Shown in pieces: positions 44,862 through 52,897 of a DNA stretch of 64,000 nucleotides; positions within the stretch are counted from its first letter, which is position 1, and every line of letters starts with the position of its first letter. The notes under the pieces were generated by a model. It had not been told where the DNA came from. It searched no databases and saw only the letters and a list, made by a program, of their open reading frames with translations. The position numbers and the translations under genes were made by a program. The DNA comes from Gemmatimonadota bacterium. GTDB taxonomy: Bacteria; Latescibacterota; UBA2968; UBA8231. Where the stretch lies: positions 1 to 64,000 of the forward strand of contig JABHFS010000163.1 of the NCBI GenBank assembly GCA_018672475.1. Reading direction: 5' to 3'.

Positions 44862-46542
44862 TCTGCACCCGGCTTTTTTCCTGCTCTTCGGCGGCTTGCT
44901 TTTACCACTGCTGCCCTTGCAAGCCCGCCGAGTCGCATTAGTTCTCTTGCCTCTTATTGGCCTCTACAATCTCATCGGCTACGATGTCGGCGCCTCACAG
45001 ACCTATGCTTTCGCCGGTTACGAACTGCATATCGTACGCGCCGACAAGCTCAGCTTGCTCTTCGGCTATCTCTTTCATATCGCCGCTTTCCTCGCCGGGC
45101 TCTACGCCTTGCACCTCAAAGATCGTCTGCAGCATATGACCGGCTTTATGTACGCCGGAGCAGCTGTGGGCGCAGTCTTTGCCGGTGATTTACTGACGCT
45201 CTTTATTTTCTGGGAGTTACTGGCGATTACCTCGGTCTTCCAGATTTGGGCCCGCGGGGGCACGAAAGCCATAAACACCGGCACACGCTACTTACTGATC
45301 CACATCAGTTCCGGCCTGCTGCTGCTTGTCGGCACCGCCCTACACTATCAACAGACCGGTTCCCTCGCATTAAACCACCTAGGCATCGACACCTGGGCAA
45401 CGCGACTGATCTTTCTCGGCGTCGGTGTCAAATGCGCCTTCCCACTATTGCACACCTGGCTCGTCGACTCCTATCCGGAAGCCACCCCGACCGGTACCGT
45501 TTTCTTGAGCGCCTTCACCACCAAAACGGCGGTCTACGTGCTCGCCCGCTGCTTCGCCGGCACCGAATACCTCATCTACATCGGCGGGGCCATGGCGATG
45601 TTCCCGATCTTCTATGCGGTCATCGAAAACGACCTACGCAAAGTGCTAGGCTATAGCATGATCAACCAGATCGGCTTTATGGTCGTGGGCGTCGGCCTCG
45701 GGCCGGGCATGGGCGTCAACGGCGCAGTAGCCCACGCCTTCAACGACGTAATCTTCAAGGGACTGCTCTTTATGTCGATGGGGGCAGTGCTCTACCGCAC
45801 CGGCAAGATCAACGGCTCCGATCTCGGCGGCCTCTATAAATCAATGCCTTGGACCTGCGGTTTCTGTATTGTCGGCGCTTCATCCATCTCGGCTTTCCCG
45901 CTCTTTAGCGGTTTCATCAGCAAGTCGATGATCATGCAGGCCGCAGCCAACGAAGGCCATCTCGCAATTTGGCTGATGCTGCTCTTCGCCTCTGCTGGCG
46001 TATTTCACCACGCAGGCATCAAAATTCCCTTCTTTGCCTTTTTCTCGCACGATTCCGGCATTCGCTGCGAGGAGGCACCGCGCAATATGCTGTGGGCGAT
46101 GGGCATTGGCGCGACCTTGTGTATCGCGATCGGCTCCTTCCCGCAATATCTCTATGGGCTATTGCCCTATCCGGTCGATTACGAGCCCTACACTACTACC
46201 CATGTTGTCCTGCAACTGCAACTGCTATTCTTCTCGGCGCTGGCCTTTGTCATACTCAAACTCACCAACCTCTACCCACCTGAATTGCGCTCGCTCAATA
46301 TTGATGTAGACTGGAGCCACCGGAAGCTGTTGCCGAGCGCGGCGAGACTATTCATGCAGATTGCAACCCCTCTACGCGATGGATTCATCAACGGGGGAAA
46401 GCGACTGGCATTTGCCTTAGTCGAACAGGTGCGGCAACACCACGGGCCGACTGGCATATTTGCTCGAACATGGCTTACCAGCAGTAGTGTTTTAGTGGTA
46501 ATAATCTTCCTTGCCTTATATTTGCTTTTGTATTTTCAATAA
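44854..46542 (+). CDS. NuoL/M/N-family antiporter subunit, copy 3
   Basis: 562 residues with about 14 helices and a longer C-terminal tail. Visible family segments: LFIFWELLAITSVFQIW (Glu), GVKCAFPLLHTWLVDSYPEATPTGTVFLSAFTTKTAVYVLAR, and KVLGYSMINQIGFMVVGVGLG. ATG at 44854 overlaps the preceding gene. With copies 1 and 2, the complex would contain three proton-translocating subunits; classical Mrp has two (A and D). Confidence 0.9.
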   Translation: MSSLHPAFFLLFGGLLLPLLPLQARRVALVLLPLIGLYNLIGYDVGASQTYAFAGYELHIVRADKLSLLFGYLFHIAAFLAGLYALHLKDRLQHMTGFMYAGAAVGAVFAGDLLTLFIFWELLAITSVFQIWARGGTKAINTGTRYLLIHISSGLLLLVGTALHYQQTGSLALNHLGIDTWATRLIFLGVGVKCAFPLLHTWLVDSYPEATPTGTVFLSAFTTKTAVYVLARCFAGTEYLIYIGGAMAMFPIFYAVIENDLRKVLGYSMINQIGFMVVGVGLGPGMGVNGAVAHAFNDVIFKGLLFMSMGAVLYRTGKINGSDLGGLYKSMPWTCGFCIVGASSISAFPLFSGFISKSMIMQAAANEGHLAIWLMLLFASAGVFHHAGIKIPFFAFFSHDSGIRCEEAPRNMLWAMGIGATLCIAIGSFPQYLYGLLPYPVDYEPYTTTHVVLQLQLLFFSALAFVILKLTNLYPPELRSLNIDVDWSHRKLLPSAARLFMQIATPLRDGFINGGKRLAFALVEQVRQHHGPTGIFARTWLTSSSVLVVIIFLALYLLLYFQ

Positions 46543-46710
46543 AAAAAAGCATAAACACTTAAACATCAACACCTTGACATCTACTGGATATTATTCTTTG
46601 TTTTATCTATAAAAATGATAATAAATAAGTCTTGATGCGAGCTAAGCAATGGGCTATCCTACATTGAAATACTATGTAGCGACTGCGACTCTATTCTGCA
46701 AGGTGTGCAC

Positions 46711-47322
46711 ATGGCCGATGAATCCTTCGACCAACTCAAAGCCCGCATCCAACGACTCGAAGAAGAAAACCGCAAATGGATGCGCCTGGCCGGCATTAGC
46801 CGATTAACCAAGTTGCCCAACAGCCTAATGCTCTTCCAGGTCGTCCTGCCGCAAGAATTGGCCAAGGGCAAAGCCGAAACCTTTGCGCTTTCCTGCATCC
46901 TGATCTGCCCCGACAAACTCGGTGACGTCAACCAGAAAAACGGCCGAGTCGTCGGCGACCAACTCATCCAGCAGCTAGCGCAATTCTTAAAGAATCAACT
47001 AGAACTCAATGAGCGCCTCTTCCATTGCGACGGCGCAAACTTCGCCATTATGATGCCGACGAAGCCGGAAGGGTATGCCAAGCGCCGTGCCATGATGCTG
47101 AAAAATGTCTTTAAGGATGAGAAATTTAGCGTAGATCGTGTCGAATTCTCCAATATGACCTGCAGCATCGGCACAGCGGAGATCAAAGGCGAGATAGAAA
47201 AAGTGAAGATCAGCGAGATTACGGACAAGCTCTACAACGAGCTGTGCGATCGCCTCTACCAAGCCAAGGCCAGCGGCGGAGACTACATCGTCGGCTCACC
47301 CAAAAGCAGCCGCACAGCCTAA
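46711..47322 (+). CDS. Degenerate GGDEF-domain protein
   Basis: 203 residues. The first 30 are a coiled-coil-like helix; the rest has the outline of a GGDEF fold: LTKLPNSLMLFQVVLPQEL, GDVNQKNGRVVGDQLIQQLAQFLK, LFHCDGANFAIMMP where GGDEF should be, and YQAKASGGDY near the end. The catalytic signature is lost (DGANF), so it is probably not an active diguanylate cyclase and may bind nucleotide or act by interaction. AAGGTG lies before the ATG at 46711. It stands alone. Confidence 0.65.
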   Translation: MADESFDQLKARIQRLEEENRKWMRLAGISRLTKLPNSLMLFQVVLPQELAKGKAETFALSCILICPDKLGDVNQKNGRVVGDQLIQQLAQFLKNQLELNERLFHCDGANFAIMMPTKPEGYAKRRAMMLKNVFKDEKFSVDRVEFSNMTCSIGTAEIKGEIEKVKISEITDKLYNELCDRLYQAKASGGDYIVGSPKSSRTA

Positions 47323-47440
47323 GCCCTAAAACCCCCGCAAAACGCGAGCGCTACAACAACCAACCCGTGGTTGATCTATCCGGTCTCGACCAACCGCGGT
47401 ATTTCTTTGCGCTCGACCTCAACCACAATAAGTCAAACGC

Positions 47441-47926
47441 CTAAAGCCCCAAGGCTTTGCGGATCGCCACAGCAATCACCGGCGGCGCGGGAGATATATC
47501 AACGCTCAGCGCATCGCGCGGCTCCTCAAGCGCCTCAAACTGGCTGTCGAGCAGGCTTGCCGGCATATAGTGATCCACCCGCGTTTCAAGCCTCTGAGCA
47601 ATAAGGGCCTTCTGTCCGTTCAAATGGACTATGCGCACATCCTCGCGCCCGCCGACTAGTATATCGCGATAACGTTGCTTGAGTGCCGAGCAACCGAGAA
47701 TAGCACCGCCGTCCGCCTCGATCCATGCACCAATCTCAGCAGCGAGGATATGCAACCACGGCCAGCGATCCTCGTCGGTAAGCGGCGTTCCATTGGCCAT
47801 CTTTTGCACATTGCTGTCTGGATGAAAATCATCCGCGTCGTAATAAGACCAGCCGAGCCCTTTCGCCAGTTCTTCACCGACCGTCGTCTTGCCGCTTCCC
47901 GTCACCCCCATCAGTATAATGACCAT
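47441..47926 (-). CDS. gntK: Gluconokinase, GntK type
   Basis: 161-residue P-loop kinase that phosphorylates D-gluconate to 6-phosphogluconate. Walker A is GVTGSGKTTVG; YYDADDFHPDSNVQKMANGTPLTDEDRWPWL is the substrate loop; GCSALKQRYRDIL and RVDHYMPASLLDSQFEALEEP complete the family. ATG at 47926 follows a G-rich stretch. The longer frame upstream is unrelated. Confidence 0.92.
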   Translation of the reverse strand: MVIILMGVTGSGKTTVGEELAKGLGWSYYDADDFHPDSNVQKMANGTPLTDEDRWPWLHILAAEIGAWIEADGGAILGCSALKQRYRDILVGGREDVRIVHLNGQKALIAQRLETRVDHYMPASLLDSQFEALEEPRDALSVDISPAPPVIAVAIRKALGL

Positions 47927-48046
47927 GCGCCTACCCCCGCCATCCTTTCGCGTTATAATATTAATTGCCAGAACATACAATCACTCCCCACTCACAACAA
48001 GACTCTATTCGACATCCCACCCAGATGAATTATCACCGTCGCATAC

Positions 48047-48076
48047 AAACAAAATGACCCCGGGTTTCCCCGGGGC
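48047..48076 (-). terminator. Intrinsic terminator of the Gfo/Idh/MocA gene
   Basis: Minus strand: CCCCGGG (48075-48069), GAAA tetraloop, CCCGGGG (48064-48058), then TCATTTTGTTTG. Confidence 0.75.
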
Positions 48077-48098
48077 CACAATGCACGAACCATTTCAT

Positions 48099-49103
48099 TT
48101 AGCCCAAGCGGCTCACATCTACCCAAGCACCCTGCTCGCTCGAAGCATAACAAGCTTCGACAATAGCCACAGCGTCGGCAGCACATTGCAGGTCTTCAGC
48201 CAACTCGCCAGCGGGGACCTCACCTCTGATCGCCCGCAATAGCCTTTCTATACGCGTCGGCTTTTCGTCCGCCTTCACCACCGCGACCGGATCCTTACCC
48301 GGAACGCCAATGACATAACCCAACTCCTGGTCATTATAAATCGTCCCCTCACTGCCGGTCACTTCCAAGCCGCTGGCACCGCCCGTCTGCACCCAAGAGG
48401 CTTCCACTACCCCCAATGCACCACTTTTAAAGCGAAATAGCGCCGTGCCATTATCGTCGACGTCCGGGTAAATCCCTGCTGCATTGCCGATCGTTGCGCA
48501 GACCTTCTCCACCGGCCCGAGAAAAGCGCGCATCAGGTGCACCGCATGCGCGCCCATATCCATAAAAGCGCCGCCGCCCGATAGCTCCGGATCGTGAAAC
48601 CAAGCCAAATCCTCCGAGTCGAACCACCGCCCGTAGGCCGCGTGGTGCGCATTGCGGAAACGCGCGTGCGTGATCTTGCCCAATGTACCGTCATCGATGA
48701 CCTTCTTGATTCCCTGCATCACATCCGTAAAGGGCTGAAAGTAGCCCATATGCACGATCGTCCCGTGCTCGCGCACCAGTTCCATAGCCCGCTTGGCGTC
48801 AGCCGTACTCGTCGTAAAGGGCTTCTCGCAAAACACCGGTTTACCCGTAGGGATCGCCGCTTCCAAAAGCGGTAGATGGCGCGTATTCTCCGCACAGATA
48901 ATAAAACCATCCACCTCATCTCGGCCGATCACCGCCGCCAAGTCCGCAGAGAATTCACCACCGTGCTCATCAGCATAGCGCTTACCGCGATCCGGCATAT
49001 CGTCCCACAAGGCGAGCAACTGACAATCGTCCCGGCGGGAAATCTCCTCCAAGAAGCCGCGCGTATGGATATGCGCAGCTGACAATAGGGCAATATTCTT
49101 CAA
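48099..49103 (-). CDS. Gfo/Idh/MocA family oxidoreductase
   Basis: 334 residues. Rossmann N-terminus (LLSAAHIHTRGFLEEISRRDDCQLLALWDD) lacking the classical GxGxxG, catalytic lysine in FCEKPFTTS and the distal histidine in GGGAFMDMGAHAVHLM. NAD(P)-dependent sugar or inositol-like dehydrogenase; substrate unknown. It is single, followed by a strong terminator. Confidence 0.9.
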   Translation of the reverse strand: MKNIALLSAAHIHTRGFLEEISRRDDCQLLALWDDMPDRGKRYADEHGGEFSADLAAVIGRDEVDGFIICAENTRHLPLLEAAIPTGKPVFCEKPFTTSTADAKRAMELVREHGTIVHMGYFQPFTDVMQGIKKVIDDGTLGKITHARFRNAHHAAYGRWFDSEDLAWFHDPELSGGGAFMDMGAHAVHLMRAFLGPVEKVCATIGNAAGIYPDVDDNGTALFRFKSGALGVVEASWVQTGGASGLEVTGSEGTIYNDQELGYVIGVPGKDPVAVVKADEKPTRIERLLRAIRGEVPAGELAEDLQCAADAVAIVEACYASSEQGAWVDVSRLG

Positions 49104-49240
49104 ATTCCACTCCTCTGGTTAGGGGGCTGACAAAACCCGGCAAATATAGAGCGGAGACTTCCTACTGTCCAGTCGTCCGGTAGTCCTCAAGCGGGCGCAG
49201 AAGCGAGTCGGATAAATTATCGAGCACAAATAAACATATC

Positions 49241-49276
49241 CACACAAAAACCCGGCGGGATGAATCCCACCGGGCA
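49241..49276 (-). terminator. Intrinsic terminator ending the peptide/GT/kinase operon
   Basis: Minus strand: CCCGGTGGGAT, TC loop, ATCCCGCCGGG, then TTTTTGTGTGG, 75 bases after the histidine kinase stop. One G-T pair in an 11-pair stem. Confidence 0.85.
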
Positions 49277-49348
49277 CATAAAAAGAGTCTCAAGCTATGG
49301 CTCAAATACCCCAACAAAGCAAACCTTGCCAAGGCCGAGCACCTCGGA

Positions 49349-50578
49349 TTAGTTCGACGCCAAAACCGCGCTCTGTTTAAGCGGCAATTCCAATGTCATG
49401 CAGGCCCCCCGATCGCTCTTCTCCACCAGCAAACGACCATCGTGATCGCGTGCAATACCAGCACATACGCTCAAGCCCAAGCCCGTGCCCTGGTCCCCTT
49501 CCTTGGTGGTGAAAAACGGTTCGAAAATATCGGACCATATCTCCTCCGGAATACCCGGACCATTGTCTTCTACCTGCAAAGTAACCCACCCCTGGCGGAT
49601 CGACGTACGCAAGACAACCCTGCCCACACCATCTATCTGCCGTATCGCGTCGCGACTGTTCTGGATAAGATTGAGCACAATCTGTTGGATCTGGCCGGCA
49701 TGGGCTTCAACCCAAGGCAGATTGGGCTCCATGTCCTCGGCGATTTCGATCTGCTCATTCTGCAGTGTCCGTCGCACCAATACCGCCGTCTCCTGCACCA
49801 ACCGATTGAAATTCAACCACTCCTTCTTGGCCTTCTGTCCACGGGCAAAATGGAGCAGGCGCTCGCTAATATCGCGCGCCTGCAGGCCGGCTTTATATAC
49901 CGCCCGTACGCCGTCTTCAACCATCGATTCCATTTTGTCTTCGAGCAACAAACTGCTCTCGCCGATAATCACCGCCAATGGATTATTTATCTCGTGTGCA
50001 ACCTCCGCGGTCAACTGCCCCACCATCTGCAACTTCTGCACCTGTCTCAACTGCACTTCCTTAGCATGCGATTGCTGCAAGTCTTGCAGACGATAATACA
50101 AACCGCTTAAAACCTCCCCCAGTCCTTCGAGGATTTCGGCGTCCTCATCGGAGAAAGCGATCGGAGCTTCGCGATAGATCGCCAGAACGCCCTGGTCAAA
50201 ACCCGTTTCGAGAATGGCCCCTACTCCGCGCGACAATTGTCCGGCCAGCCAATCTCGCTCCCCCCGCAACTTCGGCACCCGACAACAAGTGCTCGCCGAG
50301 CGCCAGGCCTCCAACACCCAGTCCCCTCCCCCCTCCAACGAGCGCCAATATCCATCCGGCGTCAGTGTATGGACACTCAATTTCTGCCCGCCCTTAACCT
50401 CCTCAACCCGATACAGACGGCAACCATCATATGCCCCCCCCACTCGGTCCAAAACCTTGCGGACCCGCGCCAGGATTCCGGCTTCTTGATCAGCGTTTTG
50501 CAATCTCCAGACCGCCAAACGCAAGGTTTTTAGCAAATGCCGCCCATCCGAGTCATTAACACTATTGTCTTTATACAT
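49349..50578 (-). CDS. Soluble histidine kinase with GAF-like sensor
   Basis: 409 residues, no membrane segment. Residues 25-165 are GAF-like ([24 protein letters not shown]... [40 protein letters not shown]); then a coiled coil, the H-box [22 protein letters not shown] with phosphoacceptor His, N-box [15 protein letters not shown]1 [10 protein letters not shown] and G2 [17 protein letters not shown]. It is the last gene of the operon that starts with the small peptide. Its partner may be the receiver-only protein upstream of the operon. ATG 50578 is chosen; GTG 50602 would leave no room for a ribosome site. Confidence 0.88.
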   Translation of the reverse strand: MYKDNSVNDSDGRHLLKTLRLAVWRLQNADQEAGILARVRKVLDRVGGAYDGCRLYRVEEVKGGQKLSVHTLTPDGYWRSLEGGGDWVLEAWRSASTCCRVPKLRGERDWLAGQLSRGVGAILETGFDQGVLAIYREAPIAFSDEDAEILEGLGEVLSGLYYRLQDLQQSHAKEVQLRQVQKLQMVGQLTAEVAHEINNPLAVIIGESSLLLEDKMESMVEDGVRAVYKAGLQARDISERLLHFARGQKAKKEWLNFNRLVQETAVLVRRTLQNEQIEIAEDMEPNLPWVEAHAGQIQQIVLNLIQNSRDAIRQIDGVGRVVLRTSIRQGWVTLQVEDNGPGIPEEIWSDIFEPFFTTKEGDQGTGLGLSVCAGIARDHDGRLLVEKSDRGACMTLELPLKQSAVLASN

Positions 50579-50619
50579 CGGACCGATCCCATTCCTTCTC
50601 ACACCTAGAGAATTATTTT

Positions 50620-51846
50620 TTAGGCGACCTGGATTTTACCACCGCTCCAAACATGGCGCACGGCGCCTTGCAATTCCTGCGCCTGATCTTCAAAACCGAG
50701 ACTGCTGAAGAGTTCAGATGCCGCACTCCACATGGCGATAGCCTGGGTCGTCTCTCCTCGCTGCGCCGCGGTCTTACCCAACCCCACATAAACCTGCCCT
50801 CGACCATGCTCATCGTGCAGCCCCTCATAGGCCCCCAGCGCGCGACGATACATCCCTTCGACTTTATCGACCTCTTCCGACGCGAGTTTCAAATAAATAT
50901 CGCCTAGTTTTCTACACGTCAGGGCGACACCTTCCGTCCGGTTCATTTCCTCGTATAACTCAAGAGCCTGCTCGAGCTCAAGACAGGCGCCCTCGTAATC
51001 CTGTTGCTTGGCGAGTACTGCTCCGAGCCGTCCGTGCACGGCAGCGCTATGCCCTTTGTGTCCGGCGTCTCGATAACAAACCAACGCCTCGCGGGCAAGA
51101 GTTTCAGCTTGTTCCAGCACACCGTTGCGCAAGGCCACTTCACAGAGGCCGCCCAATGCTAACCCCCTGCCCGTCGCATAGCCCTCTGCCCTATGGATCG
51201 AAAGCGCCTTTTCGAAATACCCTCTCGCCACCTCGACCGCCCCCGTACCTAAATGCATATTGCCCAAGCTCACATAAACCCCGCCGGCCCCCCGCGCCTC
51301 ACCTGCCTGTAGATACAAAGCCAAGGCCTCATCGAAATACGCCCCGGCACGATCGGGCACCGAACGCGCCAAATACAAGTGGCCAAGATTCGCCAGGAGC
51401 TCTGCCTCTTTTTCATTATCTCCAGCCTCCCTGCAATAGGCGAGCGCTTCATCGTATTTTTCTTCTGCCTCTGCGAGCCTTCCAACCGAATAGTCAAGAA
51501 AACCCAAATAACCAATCGCCGCCCCGCACCCATCGCGGTCTTCCAACTTCTCGTAAATCGCCAAGGATTCCCGCAAGTAGAAACCCGCCTGCCCGCGATC
51601 CCCCCGGACTTCATACAGCAAACCCAGACGCACATAAGCCGCGGCCACATCACCCTTTTCCTTAAGAGCTTCGTTGAGGACTAACGAGCGCCGATACTGC
51701 GCCTCGGCCCGATCCAGGTCACCTTCCTCCTGGTAGAGTGTCCCCAAACGATAACAAGCCACCGCCAAACCGCGACGATCGTCGCGGTCGACACATTGCT
51801 CAATTGCTGCCAACAATTCTTCCTTGGTCTCAAGCACACTGTTCAT
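50620..51846 (-). CDS. TPR-repeat protein
   Basis: 408 residues, almost entirely tandem tetratricopeptide repeats of about 40 residues (for example ACYRLGTLYQEEGDLDRAEAQYRRSL and AVHGRLGAVLAKQQDYEGACLELEQALELYEEMNR), similar to the LGN/Rap-like kind that bind peptides. Soluble, no signal peptide. It overlaps the GT2 gene by 17 bases and precedes the kinase. A peptide- or protein-binding role in the same system is inferred. Confidence 0.88.
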   Translation of the reverse strand: MNSVLETKEELLAAIEQCVDRDDRRGLAVACYRLGTLYQEEGDLDRAEAQYRRSLVLNEALKEKGDVAAAYVRLGLLYEVRGDRGQAGFYLRESLAIYEKLEDRDGCGAAIGYLGFLDYSVGRLAEAEEKYDEALAYCREAGDNEKEAELLANLGHLYLARSVPDRAGAYFDEALALYLQAGEARGAGGVYVSLGNMHLGTGAVEVARGYFEKALSIHRAEGYATGRGLALGGLCEVALRNGVLEQAETLAREALVCYRDAGHKGHSAAVHGRLGAVLAKQQDYEGACLELEQALELYEEMNRTEGVALTCRKLGDIYLKLASEEVDKVEGMYRRALGAYEGLHDEHGRGQVYVGLGKTAAQRGETTQAIAMWSAASELFSSLGFEDQAQELQGAVRHVWSGGKIQVA

Positions 51847-52897
51847 AACGCACCTCTGTGTATTGTGAGAGTCGTGGATGATGTTCTAATACAAGTTGGT
51901 AGTCACGCCATTCTTCCGGGGAAAGTCCCAGATAGCGTTTTTCAAATTCCAACAGGTCGGGCACCAATCCCAGCTCTGGGATATCTGGGTCCGGCCACAG
52001 TGCCGCCAACCAGAAATAGAGCAAACGAATGCGCTCGTCCTGATACTTGGCGACCATATGCTCAATGGCCCGATAGCGCACATCGCCCTCTTCTGGCCGA
52101 GCAAAATCGTGATAGTGGTACAAGTGGTACGACCGAGCGTCAACAGCTCTCAACTCGGCTCCCAGGTTGCGCTGTAAGCGGTAGGCCAATTCCCAACCTT
52201 CACTGAACGAAATTTCCTCATCGAAACCACCCCCCTCAGCAAGCAGGGCGGCCGGTATCGCCGCATTATGCGGCACAAAACCCACCCAACCGCTCTCCGC
52301 CGCAGGGTACGTTTCCAACAATTGGAACACCTGGCCTTGGTATTCTTGCAACGCGGGAAAAGGGTATCCCCCCTCCACCGCACGCTGCTCAATCAACTCA
52401 AAGCGATCACGGACCATATCCTTGTCGACCACCAACTCGCCGCGATTGGCGATAAGACGATCGGCCAACACGCTGGGCATCGGCCAATCACCCAATGTGC
52501 CCGTTTGCGGATCCTGGAAATACTCCAGATCCGACAAGCAGTACGCATGGCCACAATAGAAGACCCCTGAGCCTTCCTTTTGATAAGCTTGCCAATAGCG
52601 CTGCAATAGGTCCGGTGCCGGTAATGCATCACCATCGAGAAAAACAACCAACTCACCCCGCGCCGCCTCGATCCCCCTATTTCGCGCTCGATTGCGCCCC
52701 TGGTTGGGCTTGAGTCCAATGACACTCACACGCCCTATGTCCAACTCGGCCAACATCCGCCGAGTACCGTCGGTGCAACCATCATCGACGACAATCACTT
52801 CGAAATCGGCTTGCAAGGTCTGATGGGCCAGGCCTTGTAGGACCAACGTGAGCCGCTCGACTTGATTGTGCGTCGCTATAACGACAGATATATCCAT
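51830..52897 (-). CDS. Family 2 glycosyltransferase
   Basis: 355 residues, GT-A fold. MDISVVIATHNQVERLTLVLQGL is the start, VVDDGCTDGTRRML the nucleotide motif, VVFLDGDALPAPDLLQRYWQAYQ the DxD (here DGDALP), and a long C-terminal half with GGGFDEEISFSEGWELAYRLQRNLGAELRAVDAR, the substrate loop with the ED/Q(Q)xxW-like part. Soluble. ATG at 52897 overlaps the preceding stop (TGATG). Confidence 0.92.
   Translation of the reverse strand: MDISVVIATHNQVERLTLVLQGLAHQTLQADFEVIVVDDGCTDGTRRMLAELDIGRVSVIGLKPNQGRNRARNRGIEAARGELVVFLDGDALPAPDLLQRYWQAYQKEGSGVFYCGHAYCLSDLEYFQDPQTGTLGDWPMPSVLADRLIANRGELVVDKDMVRDRFELIEQRAVEGGYPFPALQEYQGQVFQLLETYPAAESGWVGFVPHNAAIPAALLAEGGGFDEEISFSEGWELAYRLQRNLGAELRAVDARSYHLYHYHDFARPEEGDVRYRAIEHMVAKYQDERIRLLYFWLAALWPDPDIPELGLVPDLLEFEKRYLGLSPEEWRDYQLVLEHHPRLSQYTEVRYEQCA

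Noticed and set aside
46573-46600. TTGACA promoter before the GGDEF-like gene
   Set aside because: No acceptable -10 hexamer at 16-18 bases.
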